This document shows positions 17,706 through 26,716 of a stretch of 64,000 nt of DNA, piece by piece. The stretch spans positions 1-64,000 of the forward strand of contig JBGSKY010000228.1 of NCBI GenBank assembly GCA_041740995.1. Reading direction: 5' to 3'. This DNA is from JBGSKY01 sp041740995. Lineage in GTDB: Bacteria; Planctomycetota; Planctomycetia; Pirellulales; Pirellulaceae. The position numbers and the translations under genes were made by a program. The notes beneath the pieces were generated by a model. The model did no database searches, was not told where the DNA came from, and saw only the letters and a list, made by a program, of their open reading frames with translations. Each line of letters starts with the position of its first letter. Positions within the stretch are counted from its first letter, which is position 1.

Positions 17706-19256
17706 GTGACCCCCAAAAGTAAAAATGCTGACGCGCAGCCCACGATTTCTTTGTGGTTGGATGAAAATAATCTTTATCTCAGTCGTCGCGAAAACGGCCT
17801 TTCAAGCCTCCCTACAATTGAAACACTACGGTGGAACGACAATCAGCTGACGTTGCATAACCCAGAAGCTCGTGATGCATTGGCTACGGCACTTAACGAG
17901 ATTGGCAAGCGATTAAACGTACATCGAATCCCTGTTCGGCTGTGCCTGGGCGATGGTATGTGTGTTACTCGCGTCATTACCGGAGAACCAACACGTGTTC
18001 AAAAGGAACTTGAAAGTGTCCATGATCGAAGTCAACTCTATTTATCCCTCGGCTTTGGCGAAAAACTAACTGGCCAAGTTCGTATTAGCGATGACGACGG
18101 GCAAGAGTACGCGTTGACTTCGATTGTCAATCTGCAAACGATTCAAACAATCTATGACGCATGTCGCGATGCTTCGATAAAGCTTGCTTCAATTGAACCA
18201 GTCACACTTTCGGTGACTCGCGCGGTCGGCAAGTTGAAGGCAGATTACGCGCTCCCATTGCTTCACATTTTCATCGATCAAAACCGATGTGATTTGGCAA
18301 TCACACTGCAAGGTCGGCTGATGCTCAGTTACCGAGTCGGTGGTTGGAAGACAATTCCAGATGCGGCAACTTTAGTTGCAGATTTGATGACACGCCTGCG
18401 ACGGTTTTGTGAAAGATATCGTGTCGTCGAAAACGCAAAACTGGAAACAATCCTACTTTTTGGCTCGGATGAACATGTCAGCGTATTTAAAGAGAGTTTA
18501 AGTTCATATGACGCAACGCTACAAGTCGTTGAGAATGCAAACCATTGGCTAAGCGAAAGTGACGACGTAACTGACTTGGTTAGCACAGACGAGATTCCAG
18601 CAATAGTGAGAATTGCATTGCACGGAGCCGACTCTCAGGCTCCTGAAGATAGTTCAATTCTTCCAGTACCTGACTTGCTTGCAGGACTTTTAGAGCAACA
18701 GCCTAACTCACTTTTCAACCAAGTCGTTTACAACTTCTGGCCCTCGGTTATTGCAGCGTGTCTGATGGTGGCAATAACAATGGCAAGCTGGCTGCAATCA
18801 TCTCGCTTGCAGGTGACGACCAACATATTGAATGATCTAACCTTGAGAGTAAACCAAGCAGAGATTGAACTGAGTGAATGGGAACGCCAAAAAAACTGGC
18901 TCGATCGATTGGACGCCGTAGATCAGACAATCTATCGCAATGATTGGCAGCAATTAATCTCGTCGTGTGCGAAGTGTCTTCCGAGCAATTCACGATTGGA
19001 AAGTATCGCTTTGTTCGAAGGGCGCCGAATCGTTCTGAAAGGAACAATGGCCGAAGAAGATCGAACTTACGAATTTATATCTACGCTGGCTACGCTTCCG
19101 ATGATTCAGAAGGTATCAGTCGAGTCGGTTTCTTCGCTCTCCTCACGAAGCGCTGGTCGCTTGCAATTCGATATTCGGTGCGAATTGAAGTCGGCTGAGT
19201 CGGTTGCTGAAGGACGTTTAGTCACCACATCGAAATCGTCAGCGTCGATTCAATAG
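17706..19256 (+). CDS. PilM-PilN fusion / GspL-like platform protein
   Basis: A 516-residue protein from GTG 17706 (no better start nearby). The N-terminal 340 residues have an actin-like PilM/GspL cytoplasmic fold (ISLWLDENNLYLSRRENG, and later LHIFIDQNRCDLAI). One membrane segment (about 345-367) leads into a PilN-like extracytoplasmic part with a coiled coil (QAEIELSEWERQKNWLDRL) and a ferredoxin-like end (SRLESIALFEGRRIVLKG). The architecture equals GspL, or PilM fused to PilN. Neighbours are the PilO-like and secretin genes, in the usual order. Confidence 0.78.
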   Translation: MTPKSKNADAQPTISLWLDENNLYLSRRENGLSSLPTIETLRWNDNQLTLHNPEARDALATALNEIGKRLNVHRIPVRLCLGDGMCVTRVITGEPTRVQKELESVHDRSQLYLSLGFGEKLTGQVRISDDDGQEYALTSIVNLQTIQTIYDACRDASIKLASIEPVTLSVTRAVGKLKADYALPLLHIFIDQNRCDLAITLQGRLMLSYRVGGWKTIPDAATLVADLMTRLRRFCERYRVVENAKLETILLFGSDEHVSVFKESLSSYDATLQVVENANHWLSESDDVTDLVSTDEIPAIVRIALHGADSQAPEDSSILPVPDLLAGLLEQQPNSLFNQVVYNFWPSVIAACLMVAITMASWLQSSRLQVTTNILNDLTLRVNQAEIELSEWERQKNWLDRLDAVDQTIYRNDWQQLISSCAKCLPSNSRLESIALFEGRRIVLKGTMAEEDRTYEFISTLATLPMIQKVSVESVSSLSSRSAGRLQFDIRCELKSAESVAEGRLVTTSKSSASIQ

Positions 19257-19309
19257 CAAAACCTCCGCTGGTATGCACTTGGCCAGAACGTTAGTAAAGA
19301 TTACGAAAA

Positions 19310-19966
19310 ATGCAAAAAACTTTTCAAAACTCAGGATATGACCCACTCCAGCTAGCCGGAAAAATCGTTAATTTCGGTGCATTCGGATTATTAGTCATAT
19401 TCTCGCTGTGGGCAGCCGATGATTTTTACAGGTTGTATTGCGAGTCAGCGGATCAGCATCGATTGCTCGCCGAAAGCGAGCAGCAAGAATTATTGTTGCA
19501 GGACTATCGCGAAACGGCCAATGAGATTTCCGAACCGATTGCCAAGCATCAACAGCGGATTGTGAACGCCGAACGGCTGCCACAGATTCAAGACCAATTG
19601 GTTCGACTTGCAAAAGAGAAGCACTGCAACTTAAAAAAGTCGACTCCCAAAGGCCACAACGCTAGACCTCTAGGTGAACGCGGGCTGAAAGATGAATTGA
19701 CCGATTTATTGCATACGCCGATCAATGAAGCGGATTTTGTTTTGCATCAAGAGGTATTGGCGATCAATTTGGAAGGCTCATTAGAAAACCTCAGTGCCTT
19801 CATGCGTGGAGTTGCCCAGCAAAACTGGCTTTGCTCAACTGACGAAATGACGATGTATCAAAGACCGGACGAATCCGACTATTTGGTGCTTGAACTTGAA
19901 CTAACTTTTCATGACGTTGTCCCAAAGAAAAACGAAGACCGTATTGCTTTAGAGAATGAAATTTAA
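19310..19966 (+). CDS. PilO/GspM-like protein
   Basis: A 218-residue bitopic protein with a membrane segment near residues 19-36 (IVNFGAFGLLVIFSLW), a coiled coil (about 40-100), and a C-terminal ferredoxin-like PilO domain (DFVLHQEVLAINLEGSLENL, then LVLELELTFHDV). It partners with the PilN/GspL-like protein in the inner-membrane assembly platform. It lies 53 nt after the GspL-like gene and 95 nt before the secretin. The family call is by pattern and gene order. Confidence 0.72.
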   Translation: MQKTFQNSGYDPLQLAGKIVNFGAFGLLVIFSLWAADDFYRLYCESADQHRLLAESEQQELLLQDYRETANEISEPIAKHQQRIVNAERLPQIQDQLVRLAKEKHCNLKKSTPKGHNARPLGERGLKDELTDLLHTPINEADFVLHQEVLAINLEGSLENLSAFMRGVAQQNWLCSTDEMTMYQRPDESDYLVLELELTFHDVVPKKNEDRIALENEI

Positions 19967-20061
19967 ACTGCGATTTAACAAAGCGTTTTTATGATTCGGT
20001 CGATTTCTTCGAATTGCGGAGCGTGATCAATCTGCTTCAAGGTTGGAAAAGGAAAGTGTTC

Positions 20062-22110
20062 ATGGATGAACCTGATGGAAAAGACTTGATCAACAGAAAG
20101 AGTGCTTTTCTACGTACACTTTCGCTATTATTTTTCGCATTTTATCTTGTCGTCGCCTGCTCGCATGGCGTTCGTGCGCAGTCTATTCCCACGGCAAGCG
20201 ATTTGCGGATTGAGAACGCTGATGAGCTTCGCGACATCGGTACCGCATTGCAGGAGCGTGGCAGCGTCGTTTTTCGCGATACACCCTTGCACGAAGTCTT
20301 ATACATACTTGGTGAACAGTGGAAACTGAATATTGTCGCCGGCGCTAATGTAAGTGGGTTTGTTAGCGGTCAGTTTCGCGAGGCCACTCTTCGAGAAATT
20401 CTTGATGCGATACTTACCGTGAATGGCTATGGTTATCGACAAAATGGTCGTTCGCTTGTTGTGATGCAGCAAGAACAACTCGGCCCGAATAATCCAAATT
20501 TTCGAGCTGAGACGTTGTTGATGCCAGACACGATGAGCGTCGAAAACATGGCTGAAGTCGTCGAAACCTTGGGGACTTTCTCAAGCCCGAATGGTGGCAA
20601 AATCCAATCGCTTCCATCGAGCAAACATATCGTCATTTACGACAGCCCGGAACAAATCACAAGGATGCGGCAGGTTCTTTCGACGCTTACAGGCAATGGC
20701 AATTCACAATCCGCTAGCGGGTTTAGCGCAAACAACATTGGTGGGGTCTCGCCGGCAATCGAGTTCATTACGATTCGACCACAATACATTTCTGTCGCCG
20801 ATGTTAGTTCAGCGATAGCACTTGCGATCGGACCGGCAGGCGCGTTTACTCCTCTAGCTAGTGAAGCAGCCATCGTTGTTTCTGGTTCACCGGAGGTTGT
20901 AATGAAAGCAGCCTATGCCGCGCGTCAAGTTGATGTTCCAAGGCCGCAGGTTCGTATTACCGCTTACATCTACGATATATCACTCAACGAAGCGGAACGT
21001 TTAGGCTTTGATTGGTCAAGCCAATCAATGAGCCGTGCGCTGGATGCCAACGGGATCCCTGTCAACAACGTTCGTAGTGACGGTGGACTGCTGACGCGTA
21101 ACGCGCCAGCCAGCCCAGTTCAAGCCGTTACAACAACATCTGCTGCTGCGGGCACTGGAACCGCCGGTGTCGCGGCGGCCGCAGCCGCACCGACCGGTGG
21201 ACAATGGTACTTTCGAACGCTTTCGTCAAATTGGGAATTGAGTGCCGTTCTGCAGGCGCTGGACACAACCAAGGGGGCGAAACTATTAGCTGATCCACAT
21301 GTGACGGTTGTTGATCGCGAGACAGCAGCCATCAGCATCGTGACGAAGATCCCAATTCAACAGCTAACGCAAACACAACAAGGCGGAGCTATCGGAACGA
21401 CGGCCTTTGAAGAAGCCGGTATCAAGCTTAATGTAACGCCGCGAATTGCTGGCGATGGCACGGTTGAAATGGTCGTCGAACCGGAGTTCAGCACACTTAA
21501 CGGCTTCAGCGCCAGCGGCAACCCGATCATTGACGCACGGCGAGCGAAAACAACTGTCCGCGTTGGACATCAACATACTCTTGTGCTCGGTGGCTTGCGG
21601 CAAAAGTCTACCGTAGAGACAGTCAGCGGCATTCCTGGCTTAATGAACATCAAATACATCGGTCGGCTATTTCAGAATCACAACACGGAACAACGGGAGT
21701 CTGAGCTGATCTGTTTCATTCAACCTGAGATCATCGATTACTGTGCTACCGGATTACCAAGGGATGAAATTGCAATTGGCCAGCTTAAAAGAGAGTTGAG
21801 CCATATCCCAGTTGCGTGCCCGGGTCCGCATGTGCCCGATTGCAAAGACCCGAACTGCCCATATCACCATCCGCGAAAGCGCCCCAATCCTGGCTTGAGC
21901 GACGATGGCCTAATCAACCCGCTGAACTTGCAGTTCAATCAGAATTTCGAGACGTTGCCACCGCCGACCCAAACTTTCCCGGCTCAAACTTCAAACCTCG
22001 GCGTACCAGAAGTCTCCTCCGACTTCGATGCCAGCCGATCGTACGATCGCAATCAGGAAGCGATTCTTCAACCGCAACTTGATCAACGGAAGATTGAAGC
22101 TGCACGATAG
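20062..22110 (+). CDS. gspD: Secretin (GspD/PilQ family)
   Basis: A 682-residue outer-membrane channel. ATG 20062 is preferred, with GGAAAGG just upstream; it leaves a signal peptide ending GVRAQS. An STN/N0-like domain (about 70-135) is followed by N1-like repeats, a Gly/Ala-rich loop, and the secretin core (about 290-560) ending ELICFIQPEIIDY. The core starts RPQVRITAYIYDISLNEAE and holds the gate segment SGIPGLMNIKYIG. After the core comes an unusual Cys/His cluster (Cys586, His590, Cys594, Cys599, His602, His603) and a Pro/Gln-rich tail. It closes the pilus/secretion cluster. No prepilin peptidase or pilotin is recognised nearby; the adjacent lipoprotein (22182-22601) might act as one. 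Confidence 0.93.
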   Translation: MDEPDGKDLINRKSAFLRTLSLLFFAFYLVVACSHGVRAQSIPTASDLRIENADELRDIGTALQERGSVVFRDTPLHEVLYILGEQWKLNIVAGANVSGFVSGQFREATLREILDAILTVNGYGYRQNGRSLVVMQQEQLGPNNPNFRAETLLMPDTMSVENMAEVVETLGTFSSPNGGKIQSLPSSKHIVIYDSPEQITRMRQVLSTLTGNGNSQSASGFSANNIGGVSPAIEFITIRPQYISVADVSSAIALAIGPAGAFTPLASEAAIVVSGSPEVVMKAAYAARQVDVPRPQVRITAYIYDISLNEAERLGFDWSSQSMSRALDANGIPVNNVRSDGGLLTRNAPASPVQAVTTTSAAAGTGTAGVAAAAAAPTGGQWYFRTLSSNWELSAVLQALDTTKGAKLLADPHVTVVDRETAAISIVTKIPIQQLTQTQQGGAIGTTAFEEAGIKLNVTPRIAGDGTVEMVVEPEFSTLNGFSASGNPIIDARRAKTTVRVGHQHTLVLGGLRQKSTVETVSGIPGLMNIKYIGRLFQNHNTEQRESELICFIQPEIIDYCATGLPRDEIAIGQLKRELSHIPVACPGPHVPDCKDPNCPYHHPRKRPNPGLSDDGLINPLNLQFNQNFETLPPPTQTFPAQTSNLGVPEVSSDFDASRSYDRNQEAILQPQLDQRKIEAAR

Positions 22111-22181
22111 CGTTGGCAAACTTGTATCACTTAACGGTTACCAGAGCTTTTTCGAATGCTGGAAAACCTGATAACTTCTGA

Positions 22182-22601
22182 TTACAAATCAGGCGCTCTC
22201 CAAGTGTTGCTCTGCACCGGCGATATGTTTGGCACAGTGGTTTGAGAAGGCGCAACGACTGTGGATTGAGAAACGTTAACTGGAGCGAATGAGGCTGCGG
22301 GCTGAACGGCGGTAAAAGCAATGCTTGAAGCTGAGTTGGTCTTGTCTGTCTGCAACGCAATGGGCGAAAATGGGATCTGTTGCACAACCGAATTGTTCGC
22401 TGGCGAGCTTGTGGCAAGATTCGTGGCTTGCGGCGATATAATGTTGCTGTATTGACCCGGTACTTGATAGCTTCCGGTCGCAGGCGCTGGAACCCGTTGA
22501 GGCAATCCGCCATTTTGTAACCATGCGGCTTGATTTTGACATCCGCTGACAATGCCGATGATGGATAATAAAGCAGGCTTGAAAAGTTTTTTTTGCAACA
22601 T
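22182..22601 (-). CDS. Pro/Gln/Ser-rich lipoprotein
   Basis: A 139-residue protein with signal peptide and lipobox IVSGC (Cys21). The mature part is low complexity, rich in Pro, Gln, Ser, Thr and Ala, with no domain. It is convergent with the secretin gene (71 bp apart), so it might serve the secretin at the outer membrane, but this is only positional. I do not recognise a family. Other readings of the same region, on the same strand, give no export signal. Confidence 0.7.
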   Translation of the reverse strand: MLQKKLFKPALLSIIGIVSGCQNQAAWLQNGGLPQRVPAPATGSYQVPGQYSNIISPQATNLATSSPANNSVVQQIPFSPIALQTDKTNSASSIAFTAVQPAASFAPVNVSQSTVVAPSQTTVPNISPVQSNTWRAPDL

Positions 22602-22961
22602 ATTTGCGAACGCCTCCCAAATCTGGACAGGTCCTCTGACAAAAATGAACTTAAAGCATTTTCGGAATTTGATTCAAGACTAATTTCCTCGTCGAGCTTT
22701 GGTAGCATTGCAGCAAAGCATAGAATTCAGCACAATCGCTTCCAGACAGATTTGCTTGCACACCCATTGCGAATAGGCATGCACCGAAACTATGGAACTT
22801 CGGTGATGTGGTCTTAGCCTGTCGACGATTTCCCTTGGCAAGTCAGATTAATCACAACGATTCCTAACGATATTTTTTCTGCATTTTTGCCGTCGACTAA
22901 AGCCGGCTAATTGGCAGCTACAAGAACAAGTTTTTGAATATCAAGTTCAGATGGAAGGCAA
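22602..22961. other. Divergent intergenic region, nothing recognised
   Basis: 360 bp between the lipoprotein gene (-) and the MoxR gene (+). No ORF, repeat or hairpin stands out. Promoters for both sides are expected; a GGAAGG ribosome site precedes the MoxR start. Confidence 0.4.
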
Positions 22962-24020
22962 ATGTCAGGCAGCACTCCCAATAAACCCGGCCGCAACATC
23001 GGTGATTTGCTACGCGAGTTTCGCGAACATCGCGATCACATGAAAGCGGAAATGTCGAAGGTTGTTGTTGGTCAGCACGAAGTAATTGACCAGCTTTTCG
23101 CCGCGATCTTCACCCGAGGACATTGCTTGTTAGAGGGCGTCCCAGGACTGGCAAAGACGCTGATGGTCAGTACGCTAGCCAACATTTTAGATGTCGGATT
23201 TAAACGGATCCAGTTTACGCCTGACCTAATGCCCTCGGACATCACTGGGACGAACGTCTTGGACGAAGACGAACATGGTAAGCGACAATTTCGCTTCGTC
23301 GAAGGCCCAATTTTTACAAGCATCCTCTTGGCCGACGAAATCAATCGGACACCACCCAAGACGCAAGCTGCGTTGCTTCAGGCAATGCAAGAACGAGAGG
23401 TCTCTGTAGGCACCACGACTTACAAATTGCCAGATCCTTTTTTCACAATCGCGACGCAAAACCCCATCGAGCAAGAAGGTACTTATCCGCTGCCTGAAGC
23501 CCAGCTTGATCGGTTCATGTTCAATATTAAAGTTGGTTACCCAACGGCCGACGAAGAAGAGCAGATTTTGACTAATACGATTCGACCAGAAAAGCCAGTC
23601 GTCGAAAAGATTCTGTCCGCGAAAGCAATCCTTAATATCCAGCGTCTGATTGCCAGCGTCGCGGTAACCGATTATGTCATCAAATACGTTGCTACTCTTG
23701 TCCGAGCAACACGTCCGCAAGACCCTGGAGCGCCAGCCTTCATTAAAGAACTGCTTGATTGGGGCGCTGGGCCGCGTGCGGGGCAGTTCCTATTAGCTGG
23801 CGGCAAAGCAATCGCTGCGATGGATGGCAGATTTTCAGTAGCAATCGAAGATATTCGCCATGTAGCGATCCCGATCTTGCGGCATCGCTTGGCAACCAAC
23901 TTTCAGGCTCAAGCTGATGGCATGACGACCGAAAAAATCTTGACGAGACTCTTAAAAGAGCTGCCCGAACCGCAAGTGCCAAAATACGCGGCTTCTAATC
24001 TACCGCCGGTTCAAAAGTGA
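22962..24020 (+). CDS. MoxR-family AAA+ ATPase
   Basis: A 352-residue MoxR ATPase: Walker A GVPGLAKT (59-66), Walker B ILLADEINR, sensor region TIATQNPIEQEGTYPLPEAQ, arginine region LDRFMFNI, and a C-terminal lid domain. MoxR proteins act as chaperone-like factors, often with VWA or DUF58 proteins, but here no such partner is adjacent. The gene is convergent with the M48 peptidase gene, with 2 nt between the two stops. A GGAAGG ribosome site precedes the ATG. A second MoxR at 51276 does have the usual DUF58 partner. Confidence 0.93.
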   Translation: MSGSTPNKPGRNIGDLLREFREHRDHMKAEMSKVVVGQHEVIDQLFAAIFTRGHCLLEGVPGLAKTLMVSTLANILDVGFKRIQFTPDLMPSDITGTNVLDEDEHGKRQFRFVEGPIFTSILLADEINRTPPKTQAALLQAMQEREVSVGTTTYKLPDPFFTIATQNPIEQEGTYPLPEAQLDRFMFNIKVGYPTADEEEQILTNTIRPEKPVVEKILSAKAILNIQRLIASVAVTDYVIKYVATLVRATRPQDPGAPAFIKELLDWGAGPRAGQFLLAGGKAIAAMDGRFSVAIEDIRHVAIPILRHRLATNFQAQADGMTTEKILTRLLKELPEPQVPKYAASNLPPVQK

Positions 24021-24022
24021 TT

Positions 24023-26491
24023 TTATTCGTCTAATTGGACCTCTGATGACGGCAACCCAAGAGCCGTCTCTACTTGCAGGCAAAAATGAGCAAGAGTTCC
24101 AACGCAACGAAAATACAAAAAGTGGAACTGTTCCAACATCTTATGTCCAGCTTGAGCGACATCGGCAAAATCCTCTGATTGGCTGAGCGTTGGTACCAGG
24201 TAGTGGGCGACGGTGATTTGCCCATCAGCGTGCTCAAAAGGAAACAACAATGTCGACATGGCGTCTTTCAATTTGCCAAGGTTTGCATTGATCATTTTCG
24301 ATTGCTCCATCAGCTTTGCAATGACCTCCGTTCCGACCTCTTGGCCACTCACCGCTTGAAGTAGTGTTCCGAACGCAGAGAAATGATTCCTCGTCTCAGC
24401 GATATCCATCAAGAGATCATGAAAAGATGCAAGAGTCTGGCAGGCCTTTTGAGCGACTGCCAATTGAACCGCCCCGTCGTCCAATTTTGATTGTAGCCTG
24501 CGGGAACCGAGCAGTTTGATAGCTGCCTGCACACGATTGGCGAATTCGTCTTCAAACGGTATAAGCTTCGAAGAAAGCTCTGTCATTTTTTTGCGAAATC
24601 CTCGAGCTGCTTCATTCGCCGCGGCAGTCGATGCGACCGGAACTCGATAGTCTTTCTGATCCAGTTTCGCTCCCAAGTCAAGCCATACGGCAGTCTGATG
24701 GCAGGACATCCAATCGGTGTCATATTGGTCGAGTTGTTTCGATGTGTCGGCATAATCATTGCGTAGCCGAATCATTTCCTGTCGAGACGTTTTCAATTGC
24801 TCGAAGACTTCTTTTGCATCGACACATTTAGCCAGTCTGGTGGTAGAAAATATGATTGGTCGAGGAACAGCGAGGTTGTGACCAAACATCGATTTCAACG
24901 CATTTGACGCTTCCTTCGACTTAGTTTTCTGGCTCGCTAGCAACTCAAATGGCTGAAGCATCTGCGGCTTGTATTGCTTACCAAGTACTTGTGAAAGATA
25001 GTCTTGTGTCACTCCGCGACAGACCTCGGGGTAGTTTTCGAACAGAACACTTGCAGGCGCATTAAGGGTAAATATTCCAGGGGAATCATCTCTTCGGGCG
25101 GCTGCAATCCGATCTTTATCGCACGGATGCGTTGCAAGCCAACCAGTCTTATCAGCCGCAATCGACTCCGCAATTTTGGTGATTAGCTCTGGATCCTGCG
25201 TATCACGATTCAAACGCGTCAAACTTGGTAAATCATCGCACAGGCGACCGTCCAAGTAGAATTGATGCTGATCTGACATCGCTTGTTCATACGCGACACT
25301 CAGAAAGGGCAACTTCCCCGCGGTTGATTCGAATGCATCGGCTCCAGAAAATCGTGTCTCATGCAGATCTGCATCGAATTCCATTTGACGCATTAGATAG
25401 CAGCAGACAACGTTGCCTAACATCATCAAGCACCAAAGAATTCGGCGAGTAAGCCAGACCATAAACCGTGCAGCATGCAATACAATTCCGATTCGCAAAT
25501 CGACTTGGCTAGCCCATTGTTCAAGTTTTTCGTCCCATTGGTCTCGTTCATATACCACACGGACAAACCAATGATTAATCGTCCGAATAAGATAACTAGT
25601 CCGCATCCCAAAGCCCTGGGAAAAATGCCCAAACTCGTGCGCTAATACGCCAGCGAATTCGCGAACATTTAGACCGGCGACCAATGGCATTCCAACGGTC
25701 AAAACCAGATCATTGCCCACCATGCTAAGCATTCCACGCCGGAACGAAGCCGATGCATTTACATTGCAGTCAACATCGATTCGTTTCGGAATGGGTGAGT
25801 GCACCGAATCGCAAAGGTGATCGACGAATGCGAATAGCTTTGGCTGGCCCGATCGAGTTAAAGACCGCCGTCGCTCATCATTTGGGCGTCTTGCAAAGAG
25901 TGGCTTGATCATAAACACAACCGCCACGACGCCAACAACAATGGGTGTCGCATAAAGCAGAACGATAAAAATGTAGCCACGACCGCTGACTCGTTGTTGT
26001 AAAATGCCTGTGTTCATGGTGGCGTGCCAGTAAACCAACATGGCAAAAAGAACAATCAAACCAATGTATATAAGCGGTAAAAGGATCATTAGCAAAGAAG
26101 CCGCCAAAAGCGCGCCGCGATATTGCCAAGTCATTCGAATCGGATCGATTTTTCCATGTATCGCACCGACGATCTTCGCGACGTCCAAACTTGGATTCTG
26201 TACCAGCGGCACTTGTTTGACGAGTGCTCTCTCTCGATCAACGATCGACCTTTCGAGTTGCTCAGGTTGACTTGTAGCAGCAGCAATGTTTGAGACGACC
26301 TTCGCGGGTCGTGCCGATGGAGCTGCGATCGGTTTAACAAATGGTACGGAGTCTACTTTCGCGACTTGCCCTGCTGGACTTGGGATTTTGAGTTGCGTTC
26401 CGCATTTCTTGCATTTTAAAGTTTTTCCAGCATGCTCTACAGCTACTTTATAGGCTGCCTCGCATTGTCCGCATCGGAGCGAGATACTCAT
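24023..26491 (-). CDS. Membrane M48-family metallopeptidase with zinc ribbon
   Basis: An 822-residue protein. It starts with a zinc-ribbon-like motif (Cys7, Cys10, Cys27, Cys30), then a low-complexity linker and two membrane segments (about 125-155 and 172-196). The M48 peptidase core has HEFGH (285-289) and the downstream EFDAD block (Glu372 as likely third zinc ligand); another hydrophobic segment lies near 342-366. The remaining 400 residues are helical, with no domain I can name. M48 enzymes of this size act in membrane-protein quality control. The ribbon at the N-terminus resembles short planctomycete zinc-finger prefixes. It stands alone, convergent with the MoxR gene. Confidence 0.85.
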   Translation of the reverse strand: MSISLRCGQCEAAYKVAVEHAGKTLKCKKCGTQLKIPSPAGQVAKVDSVPFVKPIAAPSARPAKVVSNIAAATSQPEQLERSIVDRERALVKQVPLVQNPSLDVAKIVGAIHGKIDPIRMTWQYRGALLAASLLMILLPLIYIGLIVLFAMLVYWHATMNTGILQQRVSGRGYIFIVLLYATPIVVGVVAVVFMIKPLFARRPNDERRRSLTRSGQPKLFAFVDHLCDSVHSPIPKRIDVDCNVNASASFRRGMLSMVGNDLVLTVGMPLVAGLNVREFAGVLAHEFGHFSQGFGMRTSYLIRTINHWFVRVVYERDQWDEKLEQWASQVDLRIGIVLHAARFMVWLTRRILWCLMMLGNVVCCYLMRQMEFDADLHETRFSGADAFESTAGKLPFLSVAYEQAMSDQHQFYLDGRLCDDLPSLTRLNRDTQDPELITKIAESIAADKTGWLATHPCDKDRIAAARRDDSPGIFTLNAPASVLFENYPEVCRGVTQDYLSQVLGKQYKPQMLQPFELLASQKTKSKEASNALKSMFGHNLAVPRPIIFSTTRLAKCVDAKEVFEQLKTSRQEMIRLRNDYADTSKQLDQYDTDWMSCHQTAVWLDLGAKLDQKDYRVPVASTAAANEAARGFRKKMTELSSKLIPFEDEFANRVQAAIKLLGSRRLQSKLDDGAVQLAVAQKACQTLASFHDLLMDIAETRNHFSAFGTLLQAVSGQEVGTEVIAKLMEQSKMINANLGKLKDAMSTLLFPFEHADGQITVAHYLVPTLSQSEDFADVAQAGHKMLEQFHFLYFRCVGTLAHFCLQVETALGLPSSEVQLDE

Positions 26492-26716
26492 CGGTTAAGT
26501 CTCGAAAACTTGGGCTCGAAACAACTTGCCACAAGAACCTTCATCGCAAGTTTTGCTGCCCAAGTTTACACTAAACATTCATCGACTTGAACTCATCTAA
26601 AAATAAGTCGTCGCCTCGCGCTGAGATTTCATTCTAGACCGATGAGCGTGCAAGACTTGAACGACCATACTTGAGTTTCGTATTGGTGATTTCTCAGCAC
26701 GTTTTTGAATAGTAAA

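Noticed and set aside
22127..22708. 193-codon minus-strand ORF over the lipoprotein gene
   Set aside because: The frame at 22182-22601 has a clean signal peptide and lipobox; the longer frame does not.
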